Part shown: in pieces, positions 16,975 through 24,928 of the stretch
Layout: each line of letters starts with the position of its first letter
Position numbering within the stretch: position 1 is the stretch's first letter
Source: Paraburkholderia caffeinitolerans
Lineage (GTDB): Bacteria; Pseudomonadota; Gammaproteobacteria; Burkholderiales; Burkholderiaceae
Length of the DNA: 64,000 nucleotides
NCBI RefSeq assembly: GCF_902859945.1
Contig: NZ_CADIKL010000026.1
Location: forward strand, 42,126-106,125
Direction of reading: 5' to 3'
Notes under the pieces: model-generated
What the model saw: only the letters and a program-made list of their open reading frames with translations
The model's database searches: none
What the model was told of the DNA's origin: nothing
Translations under genes and position numbers: made by a program

Positions 16975-17823
16975 ATGGTGTCCACCCTTACCTTTCCGGG
17001 TCAGCAAGTCGGTGATTTCACGATTACCGCAATCAGCGATGGTTACCTCAACGCCAGCCTCGACTTTCTTTCGAATATCGACACGGTTGACGCCTCCAGA
17101 ATGCAGCGTGATGCAGGGCAGAAGGAGCCCACTGCTGTGCATATCAACTGCTACGTCGTGCGCGCAGCGGGCCGCACCATTCTCATCGACGGTGGAGCGG
17201 GAGGCATCAAGCAGTGGGGCGGCCACCTGAAGCGCAATTTGTTGCTGGCGGGTATTGAACCCCCAACGATCGACACTATCCTGCTCACGCACGCCCATCC
17301 CGACCATGTCGGAGGGCTGGTGAATGCCGCCGGAGAAGTGGCTTTTCCGAATGCTGAGCTAGTGGTTCATCAGCAAGAGGTGAAGTTTTGGCTGGACGAT
17401 GGCAATCTGACTCGCGCCAGCGAACGGGCGCGCGGAAACTTTCTGATCGCGCGCCAGGTGTTCGAGTGCTACAGAGACAAGCTTCGTACTATCGGTGATG
17501 GGGAAGTGCTTCCCGGTATAAGCGCGGTGCTGTTGCCAGGACACACGGACGGCCACACCGGATATCTCCTTGAATCAAGCGATCAGGGCGTGCTTGTCTG
17601 GGGGGATATTGTTCACTTTCCTCACATCCAGATTAAACGGCCGGACGTATCGATCGCATTCGATCAAGACCCGTCACTCGCGGCCACCACACGATCGCGG
17701 CTTCTGGACAGGGTCAGCTCGGACGGGCTCTTGATCGCTGGCATGCATTTGGGGGAGTTGGGTTTCGCTCGAATCAAGCGAACCAAGGGCGAATACGGTC
17801 TGCATTACGAGACCGATGCATGA
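16975..17823 (+). CDS. MBL-fold metallo-hydrolase
   Basis: A 282-residue metallo-beta-lactamase-fold hydrolase. The zinc site is complete by eye: THAHPDHVGG (H106, H108, D110, H111), PGHTDGH (H190), WGD (D211) and a late His in AGMHLGE. The length and layout resemble quorum-quenching lactonase and sulfatase/phosphonatase-like members. It is the last gene of the LysR-linked operon and could open a lactone or thioester made upstream. There is no signal peptide, so it is cytoplasmic. Confidence 0.85.
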   Translation: MVSTLTFPGQQVGDFTITAISDGYLNASLDFLSNIDTVDASRMQRDAGQKEPTAVHINCYVVRAAGRTILIDGGAGGIKQWGGHLKRNLLLAGIEPPTIDTILLTHAHPDHVGGLVNAAGEVAFPNAELVVHQQEVKFWLDDGNLTRASERARGNFLIARQVFECYRDKLRTIGDGEVLPGISAVLLPGHTDGHTGYLLESSDQGVLVWGDIVHFPHIQIKRPDVSIAFDQDPSLAATTRSRLLDRVSSDGLLIAGMHLGELGFARIKRTKGEYGLHYETDA

Positions 17824-17859
17824 AACCACGCACGCGGCGATGCTGTGACCACCGGCTTA

Positions 17860-18216
17860 TCAGGCGTTGATCCAGGCTCGCGCCTGTTCCAGTTCGTTGA
17901 CGTGGAAGGCCTTGATTTCGGCCTTGGTAAAGAACCGCGCCAAATGCATCGAGGCGTGAATCCAGCCGGCGTCGGCCACCACGGCGGCGCGCGTGATCCT
18001 GCGGGCGAGGGGAATGCCGAGCGTCATGTCGGTCCATAGCGCCTTTGGTTCGATGCCGCTGAAATGCTCGATGCGTTCGAGCACACGGGTCTTGCCATTC
18101 AGTTCGATATCGCCGCGCATGCGCTCGATGGCGTCGCGCAATTCGTGGTCGGTGATTTTGCCTTCGACGGATATTTCGACGACCGGGGAATCGGGGGTGC
18201 TGTGGTAGAGGATCAT
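17860..18216 (-). CDS. SpoIIAA-like / STAS-SEC14 domain protein
   Basis: A 118-residue single-domain protein matching the SpoIIAA-like family. Its recognisable features are the N-terminal EISVEGKITDHELRDAIERM, a middle KALWTDMTLGIPLAR, and a C-terminal FFTKAEIKAFHVNELEQARA ending Trp-Ile. Such proteins are small cytosolic alpha/beta folds thought to bind lipids or partner proteins; no enzymatic function is established. It is convergent with the MBL gene and probably monocistronic. Confidence 0.75.
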   Translation of the reverse strand: MILYHSTPDSPVVEISVEGKITDHELRDAIERMRGDIELNGKTRVLERIEHFSGIEPKALWTDMTLGIPLARRITRAAVVADAGWIHASMHLARFFTKAEIKAFHVNELEQARAWINA

Positions 18217-18311
18217 GGCGGGACTCCTGGCTTGGGAGGCGTTACATGCTCAAGCGCGGATGCACCTGGCGTTCGATAACGCTCTCATGGTACCCCTTTC
18301 CCATGCGGAGC

Positions 18312-18635
18312 TCAGCCGGGTTGAATATGCGGGCACTCTGTCTGGAACCAATAGTCGACCAGGCGCTGTGCCGCTTGCAGATCATCCGGATAGTACGGGT
18401 CGTCATACCACGGTGATGGGTCGTAGCCCGCTTTTCTCAGTGCGTTGAGTTCGCTTTGGTGTTGCGCCATCGTAGGCGGCGCGTTGCTCTTCAGCGATGC
18501 AAGGTCGCGGCACTCCGTTGGACTGAGGTGCGGGCCGGTATAGGGCGGCGGCATGCCGCTGTAGACACAACCGGCGAGTAGCAGCACTGGAGCGGCAAGT
18601 ATGGAACATGTTCCTGGCAGATGCGGCTTTCTCAT
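18312..18635 (-). CDS. DUF4148-type small lipoprotein, paralogue of the 5.2-kb gene
   Basis: A 107-residue predicted lipoprotein with a signal segment ending VLLLAGC and a mature part similar to the 5212-5508 product (GPHLSPTEC, LKSNAPPT, LRKAGYDPSPW). It has a Tyr/Pro-rich insert (YYPDDLQAAQRLVDYWFQTE) and a longer Cys-containing end. ATG 18635 is used because AAAGGA lies 9 nt upstream and nine upstream codons break the signal-peptide pattern. Function is unknown. Confidence 0.75.
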   Translation of the reverse strand: MRKPHLPGTCSILAAPVLLLAGCVYSGMPPPYTGPHLSPTECRDLASLKSNAPPTMAQHQSELNALRKAGYDPSPWYDDPYYPDDLQAAQRLVDYWFQTECPHIQPG

Positions 18636-18868
18636 GGCGCGTGTCCTTTGCTTTGATCGCACTGGCGCGGGGCGCTGGCGGGTGGGGGCGTCTTTTCATA
18701 AATTGTAGACGCACCGCTGACTGAACGGCCCATGCTGATCGATACATGGACTACATGATCAATGAGGGATGGGAAGAGCGCTCGCATCTGAATATCGTTG
18801 TGCACATGGCGGTGCCGAATGAACTTTGCGCACCGCTGTGACCAACGCCTACGCATCAGGAGACGCGA

Positions 18869-19924
18869 ATGACTCAACCCCAGGTTGCCGTTCTGACCCG
18901 CGCCGGAAAGCCGGCCATGCCCCGCAACTGCACTTTCGACGCCCGCGATTGGGAGATTCTGAGCCGCTACTGGCATCCCGTCGCGTTTGCAGGCGAGGTT
19001 CGCGACAAGCCGCTGGCCGTTACGCTGCTCGACGAACCGCTCGTGGTATTCCGGTCAGGAGACCGAATTGTGGCGGCGCGCGATGTCTGCCCGCATCGCG
19101 GCGCGCCGTTGAGCCGCGGCTGGGTGCACAACGGCAACCTTGTGTGTCCGTATCACGGCCTCGAATACGCGGCCAACGGCAAGTGCAATTACATTCCTTC
19201 GCAGCCCGAAGGCCTGATTCCCGAACGTCTGTGCCTGACCACCTATGCAGCGCAGGAAGCCTATGGGCTCGTCTGGGTGTCGCTTGGCGGCGGCGAACTG
19301 CCCTTGCCCGACTTCCCCGCGTGGAATACGGATGGCTATCAGCAGATCCTTCCGCCTTCGATCGACATCCGTGCGTCGGCGGGCAGACAGACCGAGGGTT
19401 TCATCGACGTCGCGCACTTCGCGTGGATTCATCACGACAGCTTCGCTGACCGCCGCAATCCCGTCGTGCCGCAATACTCGGTCGAGCGCCGCCCCAATGG
19501 CTTGCGCGCCGAGTATGTGAGCACGGTGAGCAACTTCCCGAAATCGATGCAGCAGCGCGCGCCGGAGGGCTTCCTGTGGCGGCGCATCTTCGAAGTTGAC
19601 GTCCCGTTCTTCGCTCGGCTCACCGTGCATTTTCCCGAGAGCGGACGGCTGGCGATCCTCAACGCGGCAAGCCCGGTGTCCGCGCGGCACACGCGCCTGT
19701 TCGTGCCGATTGCGCGCAACTTCGATCACGACCTGCCGCTCGACGACGTCTATGCGTTCAATCGTCAGGTGTTCGAAGAAGATCGCGCCATCGTCGAGCT
19801 GCAGTGTCCCGAGGATCTGCCGATCGACCGCTCGCAGGAGGCGCCGATACTCGCGGACCGTTCGTCGGGTGCCTACCGGCGCTCGCTCGCGGAGATCGGG
19901 CTCGGCCAGTCGTACGTGCGCTAA
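18869..19924 (+). CDS. Rieske non-haem iron oxygenase, alpha subunit
   Basis: A 351-residue oxygenase of the mononuclear-iron Rieske class (phthalate/vanillate demethylase-like, alpha-only). The Rieske cluster is C74-x-H76 (CPHRGAPLSRG) with C93-x2-H96 (CPYHGLEY). The catalytic iron facial triad is suggested by D180-x2-H183-x4-H188 in EGFIDVAHFAWIHHDSF. CAGGAGA precedes the ATG. The next two genes are a rubredoxin and its reductase, apparently its electron source. It may hydroxylate or demethylate an aromatic or small organic substrate; identity unknown. Confidence 0.88.
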   Translation: MTQPQVAVLTRAGKPAMPRNCTFDARDWEILSRYWHPVAFAGEVRDKPLAVTLLDEPLVVFRSGDRIVAARDVCPHRGAPLSRGWVHNGNLVCPYHGLEYAANGKCNYIPSQPEGLIPERLCLTTYAAQEAYGLVWVSLGGGELPLPDFPAWNTDGYQQILPPSIDIRASAGRQTEGFIDVAHFAWIHHDSFADRRNPVVPQYSVERRPNGLRAEYVSTVSNFPKSMQQRAPEGFLWRRIFEVDVPFFARLTVHFPESGRLAILNAASPVSARHTRLFVPIARNFDHDLPLDDVYAFNRQVFEEDRAIVELQCPEDLPIDRSQEAPILADRSSGAYRRSLAEIGLGQSYVR

Positions 19925-19942
19925 TGGGGCGGAGGAATCGCG

Positions 19943-20113
19943 ATGAAGATCTGGGAATGCGTGATTTGCGGGTTTCGTTACGATGAGGCTCAAGGGTTGC
20001 CCGGCGAGGGCATTGCGCCTGGTACGCGCTGGGAGGACGTGCCGGACGACTGGCTGTGTCCCGACTGTGCGACCGGCAAGCACGACTTCGACATGCAGGT
20101 GGTGACGGCATGA
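19943..20113 (+). CDS. Rubredoxin
   Basis: A 56-residue electron carrier. MKIWECVICGFRYDEAQG and DWLCPDCATGKHDF give the two CxxC knuckles (C6/C9 and C39/C42) that bind one iron, with the usual GTRWEDVPDDW between. GGAGGAA is 6 nt upstream of ATG 19943. Its stop overlaps the start of the reductase gene by 4 bp (ATGA), so the two are translationally coupled. It sits 18 bp after the Rieske oxygenase gene, where a 2Fe-2S ferredoxin would be normal. Confidence 0.92.
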   Translation: MKIWECVICGFRYDEAQGLPGEGIAPGTRWEDVPDDWLCPDCATGKHDFDMQVVTA

Positions 20114-21291
20114 CTCAAACCGCACTCAACGTCATGCGGACCGATCCCGTGGTAATCGTCGGATCGGGCCTCGCCGGCTATACGGTGGCGCGCGAACTGC
20201 GCAAGCTCGACCCCGAAACGCCGCTGGTGATCGTCAGCCGCGACGATGGCCGCTTCTACTCGAAGCCTGCGCTTTCGAACGCGCTGGCGCTGAAGAAGAA
20301 GCCGCACGAGCTCGCGAGCTTCGACGCGCCGGCCATGGCCGCGCAACTGGGCGCGCGCGTCTGGACGCATCGGCATGTCGAGCGGATCGTGCCCGGCGAG
20401 CACGCGATCGTTGTAGACGGGCAGCCGCTGCGCTACCGCGCACTGGTGCTTGCCACCGGCGCCGACCCTCGGCAAGCGCCCATCCAGGGTGATGGCGCGG
20501 GCGACGTGCTGTCGATCAACGACCTTGGCGATTACGCGCGCTTTCGCGAGGCGCTGGCGTCGTGCCATTCTGTGGCCATACTCGGCGCGGGCCTGATCGG
20601 CTGCGAGTTTGCCAACGACCTGATCGCAGCGGGTCACGCCGTGTGTCTGATCGATCCGGCCCACGCGCCGCTCGCGCGGTTGCTGCCGCAAGAGGCCGGC
20701 GCCGCGTTTGCTCGCGCGCTGCACGGCGCAGGCGTGGAGGTGCGTCTCGGCCGCGCGGTCGAATGGGTCTCGCGTTGCCAGCCGGGCTACCGGCTGACGC
20801 TCGACGACGGCACGGTGATCGACGCCGATTTAGTTGTGTCCGCAATCGGTCTCGTGCCGAGAACGGCGCTCGCACGCGCGGCGGGGTTGCAGATCGAAGG
20901 CGGCATCAGCACGGATGCCTGGTGCCGCACGAGCGCACCGGATGTCTACGCGCTCGGCGACTGCGCGGCGATCGAGGGCCGCGTGCAGCCGTATGTGCTG
21001 CCCATCATGCATGCGTCGCGCGCGCTGGCTCGCACGCTCTGCGGGACGCCTACGCGGGTGGAGTTTCCGGTGATGCCGGTCGTCGTCAAGACGCCGGCGG
21101 TGCCGGCCGTGGTGGTTACGCCTGCCGCGCCCGATGGCCGCTGGACGATTGACGCGGCCGGGCAGGACGCACCGCATACGTTGCGCGCGATCTGCGAAGA
21201 CAGCGAGACGAAGCGCATGACGGGCTTTGCGCTGCTGGGCGCCGCGACGACCGAGAAGGCTGCGTTCCTGAAGCAAATGGCGGCGGGATAG
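20110..21291 (+). CDS. Rubredoxin-NAD(+) reductase-like FAD oxidoreductase
   Basis: A 393-residue pyridine-nucleotide-disulfide-type reductase lacking the redox disulfide. FAD binding is seen in VVIVGSGLAGYTVARELRKL, NAD binding in VAILGAGLIGCEFANDL and the second FAD motif in VYALGDCAAIEG. The fold matches AlkT/rubredoxin reductases, passing electrons from NADH to rubredoxin. ATG 20110 is fixed by the 4-bp overlap with the rubredoxin gene. A Val/Pro-rich linker (VVVKTPAVPAVVVTPA) leads to the C-terminal domain. It completes a three-gene oxygenase unit. Confidence 0.88.
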   Translation: MTQTALNVMRTDPVVIVGSGLAGYTVARELRKLDPETPLVIVSRDDGRFYSKPALSNALALKKKPHELASFDAPAMAAQLGARVWTHRHVERIVPGEHAIVVDGQPLRYRALVLATGADPRQAPIQGDGAGDVLSINDLGDYARFREALASCHSVAILGAGLIGCEFANDLIAAGHAVCLIDPAHAPLARLLPQEAGAAFARALHGAGVEVRLGRAVEWVSRCQPGYRLTLDDGTVIDADLVVSAIGLVPRTALARAAGLQIEGGISTDAWCRTSAPDVYALGDCAAIEGRVQPYVLPIMHASRALARTLCGTPTRVEFPVMPVVVKTPAVPAVVVTPAAPDGRWTIDAAGQDAPHTLRAICEDSETKRMTGFALLGAATTEKAAFLKQMAAG

Positions 21292-21429
21292 CCGCAGGCA
21301 CGGCTCAACTCAACCGGACACCGTTATGGCGTGTCCGGCAACAGGCAGCTTCGCTGACCGACCCCTGTTGTGCGCCAACGTCCATGGCCGGCTTCCTGTC
21401 CCCCGGTCATCGGGCGTTGGACGCTTTCA

Positions 21430-21458
21430 CACCGCGAGCCTCGCTCGCGGTGCTTTTT
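21430..21458 (+). terminator. Rho-independent terminator after the rubredoxin reductase operon
   Basis: CACCGCGAG (21430-21438) pairs perfectly with CTCGCGGTG (21444-21452) across a 5-nt loop, followed by C and TTTTT (21454-21458). A second hairpin without a T-run (CCGGACAC/GTGTCCGG, 21314-21338) lies just upstream. The T-run touches the stop codon of the convergent LysR gene. Confidence 0.8.
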
Positions 21459-22429
21459 CACTTGCGGCTGCGCACCACCGCTTCCCGACCGGTCAGCCCC
21501 TTCGCGACACCGGCCACAAGTTTGCGCAGCCAGATCGCCGCCGCGCTGCGATGCGTGCGGTCGTGCCAAAGCTGGTAATACGTGAGTGCTTGAGGTGCGC
21601 CGGGCAGCGGCTCCATTCGGAGCGGCAACAGATCGCAGTAATGCGCCGCGAGCGCCCGCGTGGTCGTGAACAGCAAGTTCGAACGCATCAGCACATAGGG
21701 GGCCATGCCGAAGTAAGGCAGCGTGGTCGTCACGTTCCTCGAAAGCCCGTTGCGCGCCAGTTCTACATCGATGGTGCCGAGCCCGGTAACGTTGTGCGTG
21801 GTGACCGCCAGGTGCTCCGCTTCCTGGTAGTTGGCGTGGCTCAGATTGCCGGGCTTGATGGGATGCTGCGCGCGCAGCAGGCAAACGAGATCGTCGTTGC
21901 ACAGCGGCTGCAGATGCAGATGCTCTGCCGGCGTGCGCCAGTTGCCGATCACGAGATCGAGCGTGCCGCTTTCGAGGCCGTGCTCGTAGCCGCCGTCCAC
22001 CCTCATCAGATGCTGGAATTCGATGCGCGCGCGCGGCGCCTCGTTATGAAACGCATCGACGACGGCTGGCAGGAAGAACACGTCCAGGTAGTCGGGCGAT
22101 CCGATCTGGAAGGTCCGGCGCGTCGTGGCCGGATTGAAAGCGGTCGTGGGGTGCAGCACGGCGGCGATGCCCGCGAGCGCCTGCGCGGCCGGCTCGATCA
22201 GCGTGAGCGCGTGGCTGGTGGGCACCATGTGGCTGCCGCTGCGCACCAGGAGTGGATCGCCCGTCATGGTGCGCAGCTTGCGCAGCGCGACGCTGATCGC
22301 GGGCTGCGACTGGCCGAGCAGCGCCGCCGTGCGCGAAACGCTTGCTTCGGTGATGAGGGTGTGGAGAACCTTGAGCAGCCAGGAGTCGATGGCTTCCCGT
22401 GACATATGAACCGCCGTCTTTTGTTGCAT
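21458..22429 (-). CDS. LysR-family regulator (NahR/NodD-like)
   Basis: A 323-residue regulator. The HTH region reads LLKVLHTLITEASVSRTAAL, then GQSQPAISVALRKLRTMTG, typical of the NahR/LinR group. The effector domain starts FQIGSPDYLDVFFLPAVVDA. It is divergent from modABC, with about 250 bp between starts, and a palindrome at 22434-22462 is only 5 bp from its start codon. It might regulate molybdate uptake, but LysR control of modABC is not usual, so a distant target is equally possible. Confidence 0.85.
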   Translation of the reverse strand: MQQKTAVHMSREAIDSWLLKVLHTLITEASVSRTAALLGQSQPAISVALRKLRTMTGDPLLVRSGSHMVPTSHALTLIEPAAQALAGIAAVLHPTTAFNPATTRRTFQIGSPDYLDVFFLPAVVDAFHNEAPRARIEFQHLMRVDGGYEHGLESGTLDLVIGNWRTPAEHLHLQPLCNDDLVCLLRAQHPIKPGNLSHANYQEAEHLAVTTHNVTGLGTIDVELARNGLSRNVTTTLPYFGMAPYVLMRSNLLFTTTRALAAHYCDLLPLRMEPLPGAPQALTYYQLWHDRTHRSAAAIWLRKLVAGVAKGLTGREAVVRSRK

Positions 22430-22433
22430 TGTG

Positions 22434-22462
22434 GCTTGCTATATACGATCAGATATAACGAT
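22434..22462. promoter_or_regulatory. ModE-like operator (Mo-box candidate)
   Basis: GCTATAT and ATATAAC arms are separated by eight bases, followed by GAT (22438-22462). This matches the TATAT-N8-ATATA spacing of the ModE (Mo-box) consensus and its CGAT flank. It is 220 bp upstream of modA. No modE gene is in the window. Because it lies beside the lysR start, a LysR autoregulatory site is the alternative reading. Confidence 0.5.
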
Positions 22463-22681
22463 GCGTCAACTCTGGAAAACGGCTTGTGTCCGTGTGAGCG
22501 CCTTGCGGTGCCGGGTTCATAACACGGTGAACATCCCGACTATGTATGGCCAGCCATGCCGGACCGAATCGATGACGGCTGCAAATGCCGTATGACCGGT
22601 ATGGCAGCACGCACCCGTAATATCCAGTGTAATATCTCGCGGTCGTTCAATTACATTTCTTTCAGCGAGGCCAGACAGACC

Positions 22682-23467
22682 ATGCGCAATCCCTTCCGTC
22701 GTCCCCTGAAGCAGGCGTTGACCGCCATCGGCGTCGCCATGCTCGCCGTCAGCGTCAACGCGTGCGCCGACGAACTCATTGTGTCCGCCGCGGCGAGCCT
22801 GACCAATGCGTTCAAGGCCATGGGCGCAGCGTACGAGCAGCAGCATCCGGGCACCAAAGTCCTGCTGAATTTCGGCGCGTCCGATGTTCTGATGCAGCAG
22901 ATCGTGAAGGGCGCTCCCGCGGATGTCTACGCCTCGGCAGACCAGAAGGCGATGGACAAGGCCGTTTCTGAGAAGGTGGTGGATGCTGCCACGCGCCGCG
23001 ATTTCGCCGCCAACGCGCTCGTGCTGATCGTGCCGAAGGATAGTCCGTTCATGCCGGCGTCGCTGGCCGAACTGGCGCAACCGGGCGTGAAGCGCGTGGC
23101 GTATTGCGATCCGGCGTCGGTGCCGATCGGACGCTACGCGAAAGGCGCGCTCGAAGCGGCAGGCCAATGGGACGCGGTCAACGCAAAAAGCGTGCTGGCC
23201 GGCGACGTGCGCCAGAGTCTCGACTACGTGGCGCGCGGCGAGGTCGATGCGGGCTTCGTGTTCGCAACCGATGCCGCGATCATGCCCGACCGCGTGAAAG
23301 TCGCGATGACGGTGCCCACGCAAACTCCCGTGACGTATCCGCTCGCGCTGGTCGAAGGGAGTCGCCACGCCGCCGACGCGAAGGGTTTCATCGCGTACGT
23401 GCTCTCACCGGAGGGGCAGGCCGTGCTCGCGAAGTATGGCTTCAAGCCGGCCGGCACGGCGCATTGA
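22682..23467 (+). CDS. modA: Molybdate ABC transporter, periplasmic binding protein
   Basis: A 261-residue solute-binding protein with a signal peptide (ALTAIGVAMLAVSVNACA) and the mature start DELIVSAAASLTNAFKAMGA, the ModA hallmark in which Ser residues bind molybdate. Other hallmarks are FGASDVLMQQIVKGAPADVY, the conserved ASADQKAMD, and VPIGRYAKGALEAAG with DYVARGEVDAGFVFATDA near the end. It captures molybdate or tungstate in the periplasm for ModBC. ATG 22682 is used because longer frames put foreign sequence before the signal peptide. It starts a tight modABC operon. Confidence 0.93.
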   Translation: MRNPFRRPLKQALTAIGVAMLAVSVNACADELIVSAAASLTNAFKAMGAAYEQQHPGTKVLLNFGASDVLMQQIVKGAPADVYASADQKAMDKAVSEKVVDAATRRDFAANALVLIVPKDSPFMPASLAELAQPGVKRVAYCDPASVPIGRYAKGALEAAGQWDAVNAKSVLAGDVRQSLDYVARGEVDAGFVFATDAAIMPDRVKVAMTVPTQTPVTYPLALVEGSRHAADAKGFIAYVLSPEGQAVLAKYGFKPAGTAH

Positions 23468-23495
23468 GCCCGGTGCAATTGGAGAGCGCTGCGTC

Positions 23496-24170
23496 ATGGA
23501 GCAGACCTGGATTCCGTTGTTGCTTTCACTGAAGGTCGCCGGCTGGGCGACCGCGCTGAACGTCGTATTCGGTGTGGCGGCCGGATACGGCCTCGCGCGC
23601 TGGCGTTCCGGCGCGCGCGATCTGCTCGATTCGCTGTTGACGCTGCCGCTCGTCATGCCGCCCACCGTCCTTGGCTATTACCTGCTCGTGCTGGTCGGAC
23701 GGCGCGGTGTGTTTGGCCGCTGGCTCGACAGCCTCGGCATCCAGCTCGTGTTCACGTGGCAGGGCGCGGTTCTGGCGTCGATGGTCGTGGCGTTTCCGCT
23801 GGTGCTCAAGTCGGCGCGCGCCGCGTTCGAGTCGGTCGATCCGCAGCTCGAGCGTGCCGCGCGCACGCTTGGCATTAGCGAGGCGGCCATCTTTTTTCGC
23901 GTGACGCTGCCCCTCGCCACACGCGGCATTGTCGCGGGCACGCTGCTCGCCTTTGCTCGCGCGCTGGGCGAATTTGGCGCGACGCTGATGATCGCGGGAA
24001 ATCTGCCGGGACGTACGCAAACCCTTTCCGTCGCGATCTATTCGGCCGTGCAGGCCGGCGACGACAGCACGGCGAATTTCCTCGTGCTGGTCACCTCCAT
24101 TACCTGCGTTGTGATTCTGGTGCTTGCCGGGCGCATCGTGCCGCAGCACTCGCTGCTCACTTCACGCTGA
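23496..24170 (+). CDS. modB: Molybdate ABC transporter permease
   Basis: A 224-residue inner-membrane permease with about five or six helices. The EAA-loop for ModC contact is ERAARTLGISEAAIFFRVTL, and the typical ModB ALGEFGATLMIAGN follows. The N-terminus WIPLLLSLKVAGWATALNVV is also characteristic. ATG 23496 has TTGGAGAG upstream. It lies 28 bp after modA and 5 bp before modC. Confidence 0.93.
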   Translation: MEQTWIPLLLSLKVAGWATALNVVFGVAAGYGLARWRSGARDLLDSLLTLPLVMPPTVLGYYLLVLVGRRGVFGRWLDSLGIQLVFTWQGAVLASMVVAFPLVLKSARAAFESVDPQLERAARTLGISEAAIFFRVTLPLATRGIVAGTLLAFARALGEFGATLMIAGNLPGRTQTLSVAIYSAVQAGDDSTANFLVLVTSITCVVILVLAGRIVPQHSLLTSR

Positions 24171-24175
24171 TTGAC

Positions 24176-24928
24176 ATGGTCCTGACCGTCGCCATCCGCA
24201 AGATGCTCGAATCGGCGGGCCGCCGCTTCCTGCTTGACGTTGCATTCGAGACTCGAGCGCAGCGCGTCGTGCTATTCGGGCCTTCGGGATCGGGCAAGAC
24301 AATGACCCTGCAGGCGGTCGCGGGTCTGCTGCGGCCCGACGAAGGCACGATTCGTCTCGGCGCACGCACGCTGTTCGATAGCGCCGCGGGCATCGACCTC
24401 AGAACGCAGCTACGGCACGTTGCCTATTTGTTCCAGGATTACGCGCTGTTCCCGCATCTGAACGCGCGCCAGAACATCGCATTCGGGCTGCGCAAGGGAT
24501 GGCGCAACCCCGCGCGCGGCGACGCGCACCCCGATGTCGAGTACTGGCTCGACGCGCTGGATTTGCGTGGTGTGGCGGGCAGTCATCCTGTGCATCTGTC
24601 GGGCGGGCAAAAGCAGCGCGTGGCGCTCGCGCGTGCGCTCGTTTCGAAGCCCCAGTTGCTGCTGCTCGACGAACCCTTTTCAGCGCTCGATCACGCGTTG
24701 CGTGAGCGCATGCGCAGCGAACTGCTGTCATTGCAGACGCGCCTCGACATTCCCATGCTGCTTATCACGCACGATCCGGAAGACGTCGCCGCGTTCGGCG
24801 ACGAGGTGGTGCGGCTCGTGGACGGGCGGGTCGAACAACAGGCCGTGCCCGCTTCATTCACGACCGCACAGACAGACCTTGCTGCGGCAGATTCGTTGAA
24901 AGCGTTCGCGAGAGCGCCAAAGGCGTAG
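24176..24928 (+). CDS. modC: Molybdate ABC transporter ATPase lacking the TOBE domain
   Basis: A 250-residue ABC ATPase that powers ModAB import. It has Walker A GPSGSGKT (35-42), signature HLSGGQKQRVALARAL, Walker B LLLLDEPFSALD and the switch His in LLITHDPED. At 250 residues it lacks the roughly 100-residue C-terminal TOBE (molybdate-sensing) domain of full-length ModC (about 350). It therefore resembles the short form and may not be gated by cytosolic molybdate. Its last 71 bp overlap the 3' end of the acyl-CoA dehydrogenase gene on the opposite strand. Confidence 0.9.
   Translation: MVLTVAIRKMLESAGRRFLLDVAFETRAQRVVLFGPSGSGKTMTLQAVAGLLRPDEGTIRLGARTLFDSAAGIDLRTQLRHVAYLFQDYALFPHLNARQNIAFGLRKGWRNPARGDAHPDVEYWLDALDLRGVAGSHPVHLSGGQKQRVALARALVSKPQLLLLDEPFSALDHALRERMRSELLSLQTRLDIPMLLITHDPEDVAAFGDEVVRLVDGRVEQQAVPASFTTAQTDLAAADSLKAFARAPKA

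Noticed and set aside
18748..18780. Inverted repeat TGATC...GATCA before the Rieske oxygenase gene
   Set aside because: The arms are short and bulged, with no supporting context.
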